DNA from: CAVPMN01 sp963706425
GTDB taxonomy: Bacteria > Actinomycetota > Acidimicrobiia > Acidimicrobiales > Acidimicrobilacustridaceae
Length of the DNA: 64,000 nt
NCBI GenBank assembly: GCA_963706425.1
Contig: CAVPMN010000001.1
Location: 558,001-622,000 of the forward strand
Direction of reading: 5' to 3'
The translations under genes were made by a program, and so were the position numbers. Shown in pieces: positions 43,573 to 51,869 of the stretch (within the stretch, counting starts at the first letter, position 1; each line of letters opens with the position of its first letter). Under the pieces are notes generated by a model. That model was not told the DNA's origin, ran no database searches, and saw nothing but the letters and a program-made list of their open reading frames with translations.

Positions 43573-45918
43573 GTGTTCACACGACTTGGACCTTGGTGCC
43601 ACGACCATCGCAAGCTGGTCCTCGGCCTCTGGGTGGCGGTCCTGCTGCTCGGTGGGGCCATCTCGGGCGGAGTCGGCGGCGCGTTCCGAGACGAGTTCAA
43701 CCTGCCCGACGTCGAGTCGAAGCAAGGCTTCGACATCCTCGACGAGAACTTCGGCGGCCAGGGCACGGGCATGGTGGGCACGATCGTCTACCGGGCCGAG
43801 CAGGGCGTAGAAGACCCCGCGGTCACCCAGCAGATGCAGGCGCTGTTCGACCAGGTCGCCACCATCCCCGACGTGCTGCGCGTCGAGAGCCCCTACGCGG
43901 AGGGCGGCGAACAGCAGATCGCATCCGAGGGTCCCGAGGCGGGCCTCATCGCCTACGCCAACGTCGAGATGCCCGACGACATCGACTTCACGCGCGCCGG
44001 GGAGATCCGAGAGGACATCCTGGCCGCCACGCCCGACATCGAAGGCGTCGACACCGAACTGGGCGGCTTCATCTTCGCCGAGTTCGAGGAACCGTCCTCG
44101 GAGATCCTCGGCCTGGCGTTCGCCATCGTGATCCTCATCCTGGCGTTCGGCTCGGTGCTGGCCATGGGCCTGCCGGTCGGCGTGGCCCTGTTCGGCATCG
44201 GCCTCGGCACGGCCATCGTCACGCTGTTGAGCAACGTGCTCGCCGTGCCCGACTTCGCCACCTTCCTCGGCATCATGATCGGCCTCGGCGTCGGCATCGA
44301 CTACGCCCTGCTGATCGTCACCCGCTATCGCGAGCAGCTGCACGCCGGCCACGACGTGCGCGAGTCGATCGGGATCGCGCTCGACACCGCCGGTCGCTCG
44401 GTGCTCTTCGCCGGCACCACCGTCGTCATCTCCCTGCTCGGCATGCTCGTGATGGGCGTCAGCTTCGTGCAGGGTCTCGCCGTGGCCGCCGCCTCGGTGG
44501 TGGCGGTCACCGTCATCGCCTCGCTCACCCTGCTGCCCGCGCTGCTCGGCTTCGCCGGCGAGCGCGTCGAGCTCACCCGCTGGCGGGGCCTCATCGCGGC
44601 GGGCCTCATCGCCATCGCACTGGTGGGCGTGGGCTTGAAGATCACGCCGCTCACCCTCGGCCTGCCCCTCGCCGTGCTGGTGCTGGTGGTCGGGCTCTTC
44701 TGGGGTCCGCTGAAGCGAGAGGTTCCCCGCCGGCCCACCAAGCCACTGCGCGAGACCACCGCCTACCGGTGGAGCCGGGTCATCCAGCATCGTCCGTGGA
44801 CCGCCGCCATCGCCGGCGCGTTGGTGCTGATCATCCTGGCCCTTCCCGTGTTCGCCCTGCGGCTCGGGTTCTCCGACGAGAGCAACTTCGCCGAGGAGAC
44901 CACCACCAAGCAGGCCTACAACCTGCTCGTCGACGGGTTCGGGCCCGGCTTCAACGGGCCGCTGCTGCTGGCGGCCGAGCTGCCCGAGGGCACCGACCTC
45001 GCCGATCTGGCCGCCATCACCGATGCGGCCGCCGCCGACCCCGCGGTGGTGTTCGCCTCACCGGGTCGGCCCAACGATCCCCAGAACCCGACCGCCGCCG
45101 TCTGGACGGTCGTGCCCGCCACCGGTCCGCAGGACGAGGCCACCACGCAACTGGTGAACCGGCTGCGCAACGACGTGCTGCCCCCTGCGGAGGACGTCCT
45201 CGGCGCCCAGGTCGCGGTCACGGGCCAGGTGGCGGTCAGCATCGACTTCGCCGACTACCTCACCTCGCGCCTGCCCTACTTCTTCATCGCCGTGCTGGCG
45301 CTGTCGTTCCTGTTGCTGATGGTGGTGTTCCGGTCGCTGCTGGTGCCGTTGAAAGCCGTGATCATGAACCTGCTGTCGATCGGCGCGGCCTACGGCATCG
45401 TGGTGGCGCTGTTCCAGTGGGGCTGGCTGAGCGACCTCACTGGGGTGCAACCCGCACCCATCGAGCCGTGGATCCCGATGATGCTGTTCGCCATCGTCTT
45501 CGGCCTCTCGATGGACTACGAGGTCTTCCTGCTGTCACGCATCCGCGAGGAATGGCACCGCAGCGGCGACAGCCGCACGTCGGTGGCCGACGGGTTGGCG
45601 GCCACCGCCAAGGTCATCACGGCGGCCGCCGCCATCATGGTGTTCGTCTTCGGCAGCTTCATCCTCGAGAACGACCGGGTCGTGAAGTTGATGGGCGTAG
45701 GCCTGGCCACCGCCATCTTCCTCGACGCCACCATCGTCCGCATGTTGCTCGTGCCGGCCACGATGGAGCTGCTCGGCGACAAGAACTGGTGGCTCCCCCG
45801 CTGGCTCGACCGCATCCTGCCGAACATCGACGTGGAAGGCCACGCCGATGCGTTGGATCTGACCGATGACCCCGAAGGACGAGGCCAGACCGAGCCCGAG
45901 TTGGTCGGCGCCGACTGA
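43573..45918 (+). CDS. MMPL/RND-family membrane transporter
   Basis: A 781-residue transporter with two repeats, each of a periplasmic/external domain plus six membrane helices. Clear membrane blocks: LVLGLWVAVLLLGGAISG, LGLAFAIVILILAFGSVLAMG, FLGIMIGLGVGIDYALLIVTR (the GxxxDY motif of MMPL proton relay), and in the second half FFIAVLALSFLLLMVVFRSLL and MMLFAIVFGLSMDYEVFLLSR. Actinobacterial MmpL proteins export lipids or siderophores by proton antiport. GTG 43573 follows GAGGAGG. No adaptor (MmpS) gene is adjacent. Substrate unknown. Confidence 0.87.
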   Translation: MFTRLGPWCHDHRKLVLGLWVAVLLLGGAISGGVGGAFRDEFNLPDVESKQGFDILDENFGGQGTGMVGTIVYRAEQGVEDPAVTQQMQALFDQVATIPDVLRVESPYAEGGEQQIASEGPEAGLIAYANVEMPDDIDFTRAGEIREDILAATPDIEGVDTELGGFIFAEFEEPSSEILGLAFAIVILILAFGSVLAMGLPVGVALFGIGLGTAIVTLLSNVLAVPDFATFLGIMIGLGVGIDYALLIVTRYREQLHAGHDVRESIGIALDTAGRSVLFAGTTVVISLLGMLVMGVSFVQGLAVAAASVVAVTVIASLTLLPALLGFAGERVELTRWRGLIAAGLIAIALVGVGLKITPLTLGLPLAVLVLVVGLFWGPLKREVPRRPTKPLRETTAYRWSRVIQHRPWTAAIAGALVLIILALPVFALRLGFSDESNFAEETTTKQAYNLLVDGFGPGFNGPLLLAAELPEGTDLADLAAITDAAAADPAVVFASPGRPNDPQNPTAAVWTVVPATGPQDEATTQLVNRLRNDVLPPAEDVLGAQVAVTGQVAVSIDFADYLTSRLPYFFIAVLALSFLLLMVVFRSLLVPLKAVIMNLLSIGAAYGIVVALFQWGWLSDLTGVQPAPIEPWIPMMLFAIVFGLSMDYEVFLLSRIREEWHRSGDSRTSVADGLAATAKVITAAAAIMVFVFGSFILENDRVVKLMGVGLATAIFLDATIVRMLLVPATMELLGDKNWWLPRWLDRILPNIDVEGHADALDLTDDPEGRGQTEPELVGAD

Positions 45919-45946
45919 ACGCGGTGGTTCGCGCCAAGCTGTCGGC

Positions 45947-47365
45947 ATGGAGATGCCGACCGTGGCCGACGCCGCCGCACAGATCCGATCCGGAGAGCGA
46001 TCGGCCGAAGAGCTGACCGCGGCGTGCCTCGACACCATCGAGCAGCACGACGCCGCGCTCAACGCGTTCGTCTGCCTCGACGCCGACGGCGCCCTCGAGG
46101 CGGCCCGCCAGGTCGATCGCGAGGTCGCGGCCGGTCGGGCCGAACAGCTCGGGCCGCTGGCCGGCGTGCCGTTCGGGGTGAAGGACCTCGAGGACTGCGT
46201 CGGGCTGCCCACGACCAAAGGCTCCCGCTGGTTCGCGGACGGGCCGCCGGCCACGCGCGACTCGCTCCACGTCGGGCGGCTGCGGGCCGCGGGCGCCATC
46301 CCGATCGGCAAGACGGCCACACCCGAGTTCGGCGCCTGGGCCTACACGGCCAGCCCACTGCTCGGCGTCACCCGCAACCCCTGGGATCCCACCAGGACGC
46401 CGGGCGGGTCGAGCGGCGGGTCGAGCGCGGCGGTGGCGAGCGGCATGGTGCCGTTCTGCACGGCGAGCGACGGAGGCGGATCGATCCGCACGCCGGCGGG
46501 CTTCACCGGCCTGGTCGGCCTCAAGGCGACCTATGGCCGCATCCCTACGTTCGGCGACACCCACCTGGCGCAGAACGCGGTGGTGGGCAGCCTCACCACC
46601 ACGGTCGCCGACACGGCGTTGCTGCTCGACGTCATGGCCGGGCCCGACAGCCGCGATCGCACCGCGTTGCCGCCGCCTCCCGTGCGCTACCTCGACGCGA
46701 TGCGCACCGCCGATCTGGGCGGCCTGCGGGTGGGGTGGTCCGTCGACCTCGGCTTCGCCGTCGTCGACCCAGGCGTGGCGTCCGTGTGCCGCGACGCGAC
46801 CGACGCGTTGGTGGCGACCACCGGCGCGACCTTGGTCGACCGACCGATCGCCCTCGACGACTACACGCTCACCTACGCGCTCGTCGAGGGTGTCGACAAG
46901 TTCGTGGGCATCGACCCCCATCTCTGGCAGGAACGGCTCGACGAGCTCGACCCGCACTCGGCGCCGGGCTGGTCCTACCTGAGCGCGCGCACGTTGCCCG
47001 ACGCAGCCGCGGTCGAGTTCGACCGGCGCCAGCTGGTGGTGCAGATCGCCGCCCTCTTCGACGACATCGACCTGCTCGTCACACCGATGGCCTCGATGCC
47101 CCCGTTCGCCGCCGAAGGTCCGATGCCCACCGAGATCAACGGCGTCGACGTGCATGCAGGCATGTCGGTCGTCCTCGGCTTCCTCGCCAGCCTGGTGAAC
47201 CTACCCGCCATCAGCGTGCCGGCCGGGGTCGACACCGACGGCCTGCCCGTCGGCCTGCAGATCATCGGACCTCGCCACCGTGAGGATCTCGTGCTGGCCG
47301 CCGCGGCCCGCTACGAAGCGGCTCGCCCGTGGCCCCGCCACTGTCCGGCGATCAGCCCCCGGTGA
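45947..47365 (+). CDS. Amidase signature family enzyme
   Basis: A 472-residue amidase-signature hydrolase. The Ser-cisSer-Lys triad is present: Lys in VPFGVKDLEDC (about residue 80), cis-Ser in GGSSGGSSAAVASG, and nucleophile Ser in ASDGGGSIRTPAG. Further typical stretches: GLVGLKATYGRIP and LVTPMASMPPF. It lacks the GatA-specific C-terminal features and no gatB/gatC is near, so a small-amide hydrolase (for example aryl- or nylon-type) is more likely than transamidosome. The possible -10 (AAGCTG) is six bases before ATG 45947. Its last 14 bases overlap the convergent LLM gene. Confidence 0.85.
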   Translation: MEMPTVADAAAQIRSGERSAEELTAACLDTIEQHDAALNAFVCLDADGALEAARQVDREVAAGRAEQLGPLAGVPFGVKDLEDCVGLPTTKGSRWFADGPPATRDSLHVGRLRAAGAIPIGKTATPEFGAWAYTASPLLGVTRNPWDPTRTPGGSSGGSSAAVASGMVPFCTASDGGGSIRTPAGFTGLVGLKATYGRIPTFGDTHLAQNAVVGSLTTTVADTALLLDVMAGPDSRDRTALPPPPVRYLDAMRTADLGGLRVGWSVDLGFAVVDPGVASVCRDATDALVATTGATLVDRPIALDDYTLTYALVEGVDKFVGIDPHLWQERLDELDPHSAPGWSYLSARTLPDAAAVEFDRRQLVVQIAALFDDIDLLVTPMASMPPFAAEGPMPTEINGVDVHAGMSVVLGFLASLVNLPAISVPAGVDTDGLPVGLQIIGPRHREDLVLAAAARYEAARPWPRHCPAISPR

Positions 47366-48185
47366 AGGCGGGCATCACCTGGGTGACGAACTCGTCGACC
47401 CGCTCGCGCCCCTCGCCCGGCCAGCCGCATATCACGTAGCCCACGCCGGCCTCGCGCAGCGCGTCGAGATGGGCCCGCACGTCGTCCCACGGCTCGGAGA
47501 GACCGACCGACGCCGCTCTCGTGATCGACCCTGGCGGGCGGCCCGCTTCGGCGGCCCACTCGTCGACCAGCCGGCCCTTGCGGGCGATCTCCGCCGGGGA
47601 GTCGTAGGTGTGCCACACGTCGGCATGGCGCGCCGCGAGCGGCAGCATCTTGCGCTCACCGCTGGCGCCGATCCAGATCGGCGGATGGGGCTGCTGCACC
47701 GGACGGGGCCGCAGCGTCGCGTGCTCGACCTGCCAATGGCGCCCGGCGAAGCTGAAGTCGTCGGTGGTCAGCAGGCCCTTGATGATGGTGAGGGCCTCGT
47801 CGAGCATCTCGATCCGCACCGATGTCGACGGGAACGGGATGCCGAGCTCACGATGCTCCTTGTCGTACCACGCTGCACCGAGGGCCAGCTCGAGCCTTCC
47901 GCCGGACGCGTGATCGACGGTGATGGCCTCGGCGGCGAGCACGGAGGGATGGCGATAGGTGACGCCGGTGACGAGCAAGCCGAGCCGCGCCGTGGTGGTG
48001 TGGCCCGAAAGGGCGGCCAGGGTGGTCATGCCCTCGAAGCACTCGCCCGGGCCCGAGCCGTACATCGGTTGGAAGTGATCGAAGCCCCACAGGCCGTCGA
48101 AGCCCCACTCGTCGGTTGAGCGGGCTCGTTCGATCAACTCGGCGAAGGGCATCCGTTGCTGGGCGAGGTCGAGTCCGAAGCGCAT
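47352..48185 (-). CDS. LLM-class F420-dependent oxidoreductase
   Basis: A 277-residue luciferase-like TIM-barrel protein of the actinobacterial LLM F420 group: RFGLDLAQQRMPF, GFDGLWGFDHFQPM, VTGVTYRHPSVLAAEAITVDHASGGRLELALGAAWYDKEH, PIWIGASGERKMLPLAARHADVW. Such enzymes move hydride from reduced F420 to ketones, sugars or imines. ATG 48183-48185 lies seven bases after TAGCCT, a leaderless promoter identical to the one at 6751. It overlaps the amidase 3' end convergently, so the two may interfere when both are expressed. Confidence 0.85.
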   Translation of the reverse strand: MRFGLDLAQQRMPFAELIERARSTDEWGFDGLWGFDHFQPMYGSGPGECFEGMTTLAALSGHTTTARLGLLVTGVTYRHPSVLAAEAITVDHASGGRLELALGAAWYDKEHRELGIPFPSTSVRIEMLDEALTIIKGLLTTDDFSFAGRHWQVEHATLRPRPVQQPHPPIWIGASGERKMLPLAARHADVWHTYDSPAEIARKGRLVDEWAAEAGRPPGSITRAASVGLSEPWDDVRAHLDALREAGVGYVICGWPGEGRERVDEFVTQVMPAFTGG

Positions 48186-48192
48186 GCGATGA

Positions 48193-48198
48193 AGGCTA
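48193..48198 (-). promoter_or_regulatory. -10 box (TAGCCT) of the LLM gene, leaderless
   Basis: On the minus strand TAGCCT is followed by seven bases and the ATG. No Shine-Dalgarno lies between. Confidence 0.5.
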
Positions 48199-48234
48199 CG
48201 GGACCGGCAGCGGCGGCCCACCGGTGCAGCGGCG

Positions 48235-49206
48235 TCACCCGGTCAGCGGGGCCAGTCGCTCACGGGTGTCGGCGCGGGCCAGGCGACGCAGGGTCGACTC
48301 CCGGATGTGGCGTGCCACCTCGATGCGCCGGCGCGCGTCCATGGCGTTGAGGCCCATCACCGCCACGTCGTCGCCTGTCGGCTGGAATGCCAGCACGTGC
48401 ATGCCTTGTCGGCGCAGATTGCGGGCCTCGGCATCGAGCAGCGCCGACGACCACCGCCGCACCGGTTGGTCGACAGCCACCCGCAGACCCCGGCCACTCA
48501 TCGACATGGGCGAGCTGACGAGCACGAGGTCGAGGTCTTCGCGCACCAGCACATCGGCGTTGGTGGGCGAGTGCACTCCACCGTCGACATAGGAGTCTTG
48601 GTCGATCACCACCGGGGTGAAGAACCCGGGGATGGCGCACGACGCGGCGACCACGTCGGGCAGTGGGCCCCGTCGCTCCCCCCGACCGAACACCACCCGA
48701 CGGCCGTCGACCTGGCGCACGGTGCACAGCCAGAGCGGATGCGAAGGCCAGTGATCGGGGAACAGCGCTCCGATCGGGCCCGAGATGAGGTCGGTGCTGA
48801 TGGCCCCCTCGGGGAGCAGACCAGCGAGCAGCGCCGTGGGCCGTGCGGCAAACGGCCGGGCGACGGCGCGCCGCAACACGGCGGAGATCTGCGCGGCAGA
48901 GAGGCCAGGCCGCTCGGCCGGGCGTGACGGCACCGTTCGCGGCGCCCCGACCTTCGCCATGAGACGGGCTCCCGCCGGCGAGAGCGGTCGGTCCTCGGCG
49001 CGGGCGAGCATGTCGGTGGCCGACAGCCCGGCCCGCAGCGTTGCCGCCGCTATCGACCCGGCCGACGTGCCCACGATGATGGTCGCCTGGCGCGGGTCCC
49101 AGCCGGTGGCTTCCTCGAGCGCGGCCAACACGCCCGCATGGAACGACCCGCCGACCACGCCACCCGCGCCGAGCACCAGTCCGACGCGGGGCGAGCTGAC
49201 AGCCAT
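48235..49206 (-). CDS. Patatin-like phospholipase
   Basis: A 323-residue patatin acyl hydrolase with a Ser-Asp dyad. Oxyanion hole GLVLGAGGVVGGSFHAGVL; nucleophile elbow VGTSAGS (Ser48); active Asp in SYVDGGVHSPTNADVL (about residue 210). No signal peptide or transmembrane helix, so it is probably cytoplasmic or peripheral and acts on phospholipid or triacylglycerol. ATG 49204-49206 is preceded by TAGGTT at eight bases and no Shine-Dalgarno. It follows the PD40 propeller gene on the same strand by 31 bases, but has its own promoter. Confidence 0.84.
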   Translation of the reverse strand: MAVSSPRVGLVLGAGGVVGGSFHAGVLAALEEATGWDPRQATIIVGTSAGSIAAATLRAGLSATDMLARAEDRPLSPAGARLMAKVGAPRTVPSRPAERPGLSAAQISAVLRRAVARPFAARPTALLAGLLPEGAISTDLISGPIGALFPDHWPSHPLWLCTVRQVDGRRVVFGRGERRGPLPDVVAASCAIPGFFTPVVIDQDSYVDGGVHSPTNADVLVREDLDLVLVSSPMSMSGRGLRVAVDQPVRRWSSALLDAEARNLRRQGMHVLAFQPTGDDVAVMGLNAMDARRRIEVARHIRESTLRRLARADTRERLAPLTG

Positions 49207-49214
49207 CGCGGCCG

Positions 49215-49220
49215 AACCTA
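49215..49220 (-). promoter_or_regulatory. -10 box (TAGGTT) of the patatin gene, leaderless
   Basis: TAGGTT on the minus strand, eight bases before the patatin ATG. Confidence 0.45.
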
Positions 49221-49237
49221 ACCGAGAGCGGTCTACC

Positions 49238-51835
49238 TCAGCCGTACCAACCGGCCAGATCGGCGATGACGTGGGTCGTGCCTCGGTTGTTGAAGATGTC
49301 GATCTGGCCGCTGTCGCCCACCTTGGCGGTGACTGCGTTGGCAATGGTCCAGCCCGGTCGCCAGTTGAGACTCGACACCGTCGGCACCGGCAACCCAGTC
49401 GGGTAGATGCGCAGGTTCGAACTGTCGGTCGTGGCCGTGACCGTCACGTTCAACAGCACTCCGGCCGCGTCGGCGGGCACCTCACCTCCGATCACCGTGA
49501 TCGCCTGGGGCGTGCCCTCGGGCCACGGCTGGTCGTAGGGACCCACCTGCGAGCCCGCCCGCGAGTCCTGGATGCGCGTCGGATCGAGCGGGTGGAATGC
49601 CTCGCCCGCGGCCAGGTCGAAGTAGCCCACCACGTCGATGACCACGTGCGCGTTGCCGTTGTTGTTGTAGACGTTGACCGCCTGGCTGTCGCCGACCTTC
49701 ACCGTGACCGCGTTGGGGATCGTCCAGCCCGGCTGCCAGTTCAAACTCGACACCGTCGGCACCTCACCGGGCCCCGCCGGCCACACCCGCAGGTTCGAGC
49801 TGGCGGTGGTGCCGGTGACGGTGACGTTCAACACGACCGCATCGGCGTTCGCAGGCACCCCGCCCACACCGGCCACCGTGACCGCACGCGTCTGCTGACC
49901 CGACCAGGGCTGATCGAAGGGCCCCACCTGCGACTCGGGTCGCGAGTCGAGGATCCGCTCCGGCTCCAACGCGGTGTACCCCGCCCCCTCCCCGACCGCG
50001 TAGAACCCGACCACGTCGATCACCACATCTGCGTTGCCGTTGTTGTTGTAGACCGACACCTGCCCCTCGTCGCCCACCTTGACCGTCACCGCGTTGGGCA
50101 CGGTCCACCCCGCCTGCCAGTTCAACGACGACACCGTCGGCAACTCCAGCCCCTTGGGCCAGATCCGCAGGTTCGAGCTCGCCGACGTGCCCGTGACCGT
50201 CACGTTCAACGCCACCGCCACCGCATCCTCGGGCACCACCCCGCCCGTCACCGTCACGTCCCGGACCTGCTGGCCCGACCACGGCGTCGCGAACGGCCCT
50301 ACCTGCGACCCCGGCCGCGAGTCGAGGACCCGCACCGGATCAACCGCGGTGAAGAGGCTGCCGATCGGCAGCATGGCTGCCCGGTCACGCAGGAAGACGT
50401 CTGTCGCGCCGTTGTCGTCAGATGCCGGCTGCCACTGGTCTTCGGCGCTGGCGAAGGCCACGAAACCGCCGTCGGGCGATATCGCCGCGTCGTGCGCGGG
50501 GTGCCCGGCGGCCTGCTGGCTCTGGGCGTTGAGGCTGACCCGTTCGACCGCATCCGATTCGAGATCACGGACGAACACGTCGGGGAGCCCGTTGTCGTCG
50601 TCGCCGACGAAGAGGTCGGACTCGGACTCGAAGGCGAGCGATCGGCCGTCGTCGGAGAGCGACGGGCTGTGCGAGCTGAGGAAGAACCCACTGCCGCCGT
50701 CGGGCATCGAGGCCAGCACGGTGGTCTCAGCGTCACGGTCGCGCACGAAGACGTCCCTCGCGTTGTTGATGTCGTTCTCGACGAGGTTCTCGGCGTCCGA
50801 CTCGAACGCTACGTAACGTCCGTCGGCCGAGAGCGACGGCGCGAATGAGTCCCAGTCGGCGGGGGCACCGTCGATGTCGGCCGACACCAGCTCGGTGGTG
50901 TGGGTGGCAAGATCGCGAACCAATACGTCGAACCACTCGTTGCCGTCGTCGTCGAGCAGGTTCGGCGCGTTCGACGTGTAGGCGACCACCTGTCCGTCGC
51001 CCGAGATCGCCGGCATGATCGCCGGGCCGTTCAGGCCCTGTTGACCACCGATGCCGGATGCGATCGACACGCGCCGGGTGGTGCCGGCGGCGACATCCCG
51101 CACGAACACGTCGGCGTGCAGGTTGGTGTCGCCTGCCACCAGGTCGGTGGCGGTCGACGAGAACGCGACCAGGTTCCCATCGTCGGAGATCGCAGCCTCG
51201 GTGGCGTCGCCGTTCCCTTCCAACGCAGCGGCCCCGTCCTTCACCGAAACCCGGACGATGCGCTCGGCGGCGTCGGTCGCGTCCCGATCCCACCGGTAGA
51301 TGGCACACCGCCCCGGGCCCGTGAGCTCGACGGGTGTCGACAGCAGCTCGCACACCCCGGGCGCCGACGCCGTGGGCGCGACCAGGTCGGTGGCGTTCGA
51401 GACGAAGAGCACGAAACGACCGTCGGGGGTGATGTCGAGCGGCTTCGAGTCGCCGTTGGCTCCGGCGGTGCCGGCCAGGTTCCGACTCAGTTGGACGGTG
51501 GTCTGAGCGACGGGGTCACGCAGGGCCACGTCGAACGGTGCGGTGGCCGGAGCGCCTCCATCGAGATTGGCTCGCCGGGTGGCGAAGGCGACGACCCGAC
51601 CGTCCGCGGCGGGGCGCGGCCACCCCGACTCGGCAGCCATCGGTGCGGCAGGGCCGGTGACCGACACCCGGAGGGTGGTGGCTCCTACTGCTGCGGGGGT
51701 GGCTGCTGCGGGGGTGGCCGTTGCGGGGGTGGCGGCGCCGACGGGCGTGGACGGCAGCACCCCGCCCATCGCGGTCAGCACGGCGATCACCAGCATCACG
51801 GTGGCGGTGGCCACCGCCGGTCTCGATGTCGTCAC
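49238..51835 (-). CDS. Secreted PD40/TolB-type beta-propeller with the triplicated C-terminal module
   Basis: An 865-residue exported protein. GTG 51833-51835 follows GAGGAGATCT and gives a signal peptide (AVATATVMLVIAVLTAM). A short Ala/Thr/Pro linker (PATATPAAATPAA) is followed by a PD40/WD40-like propeller with about seven 'ISPDGRFV.F.S...LV..D.N...DVFVRD' blades (roughly nt 51650-50370). Then come three copies of the module shared with the 15.6-19.4 kb subtilase: 'VDPVRVLDSRPGSQVGPF', 'LNVTVTGT', 'SSLNW', 'YNNNGNADVVIDVVG'. No catalytic residues are seen. A surface-attached binding protein is likely. It ends next to the patatin gene. Confidence 0.82.
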   Translation of the reverse strand: MTTSRPAVATATVMLVIAVLTAMGGVLPSTPVGAATPATATPAAATPAAVGATTLRVSVTGPAAPMAAESGWPRPAADGRVVAFATRRANLDGGAPATAPFDVALRDPVAQTTVQLSRNLAGTAGANGDSKPLDITPDGRFVLFVSNATDLVAPTASAPGVCELLSTPVELTGPGRCAIYRWDRDATDAAERIVRVSVKDGAAALEGNGDATEAAISDDGNLVAFSSTATDLVAGDTNLHADVFVRDVAAGTTRRVSIASGIGGQQGLNGPAIMPAISGDGQVVAYTSNAPNLLDDDGNEWFDVLVRDLATHTTELVSADIDGAPADWDSFAPSLSADGRYVAFESDAENLVENDINNARDVFVRDRDAETTVLASMPDGGSGFFLSSHSPSLSDDGRSLAFESESDLFVGDDDNGLPDVFVRDLESDAVERVSLNAQSQQAAGHPAHDAAISPDGGFVAFASAEDQWQPASDDNGATDVFLRDRAAMLPIGSLFTAVDPVRVLDSRPGSQVGPFATPWSGQQVRDVTVTGGVVPEDAVAVALNVTVTGTSASSNLRIWPKGLELPTVSSLNWQAGWTVPNAVTVKVGDEGQVSVYNNNGNADVVIDVVGFYAVGEGAGYTALEPERILDSRPESQVGPFDQPWSGQQTRAVTVAGVGGVPANADAVVLNVTVTGTTASSNLRVWPAGPGEVPTVSSLNWQPGWTIPNAVTVKVGDSQAVNVYNNNGNAHVVIDVVGYFDLAAGEAFHPLDPTRIQDSRAGSQVGPYDQPWPEGTPQAITVIGGEVPADAAGVLLNVTVTATTDSSNLRIYPTGLPVPTVSSLNWRPGWTIANAVTAKVGDSGQIDIFNNRGTTHVIADLAGWYG

Positions 51836-51869
51836 AGATCTCCTCGGCGCCCGATCGGTGCGCCAAACG

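Noticed and set aside
43269..45869. An 866-codon open frame overlapping the MMPL transporter
   Set aside because: Arg/Gly/His-rich translation without motifs, typical of shifted frames in GC-rich genes. The overlapping frame gives a complete RND transporter.
51684..51735. Functional repeat array
   Set aside because: Short GCTGCGGGGGTG-type repeats encode the Ala/Thr/Pro linker behind a signal peptide; low-complexity coding is enough to explain them.
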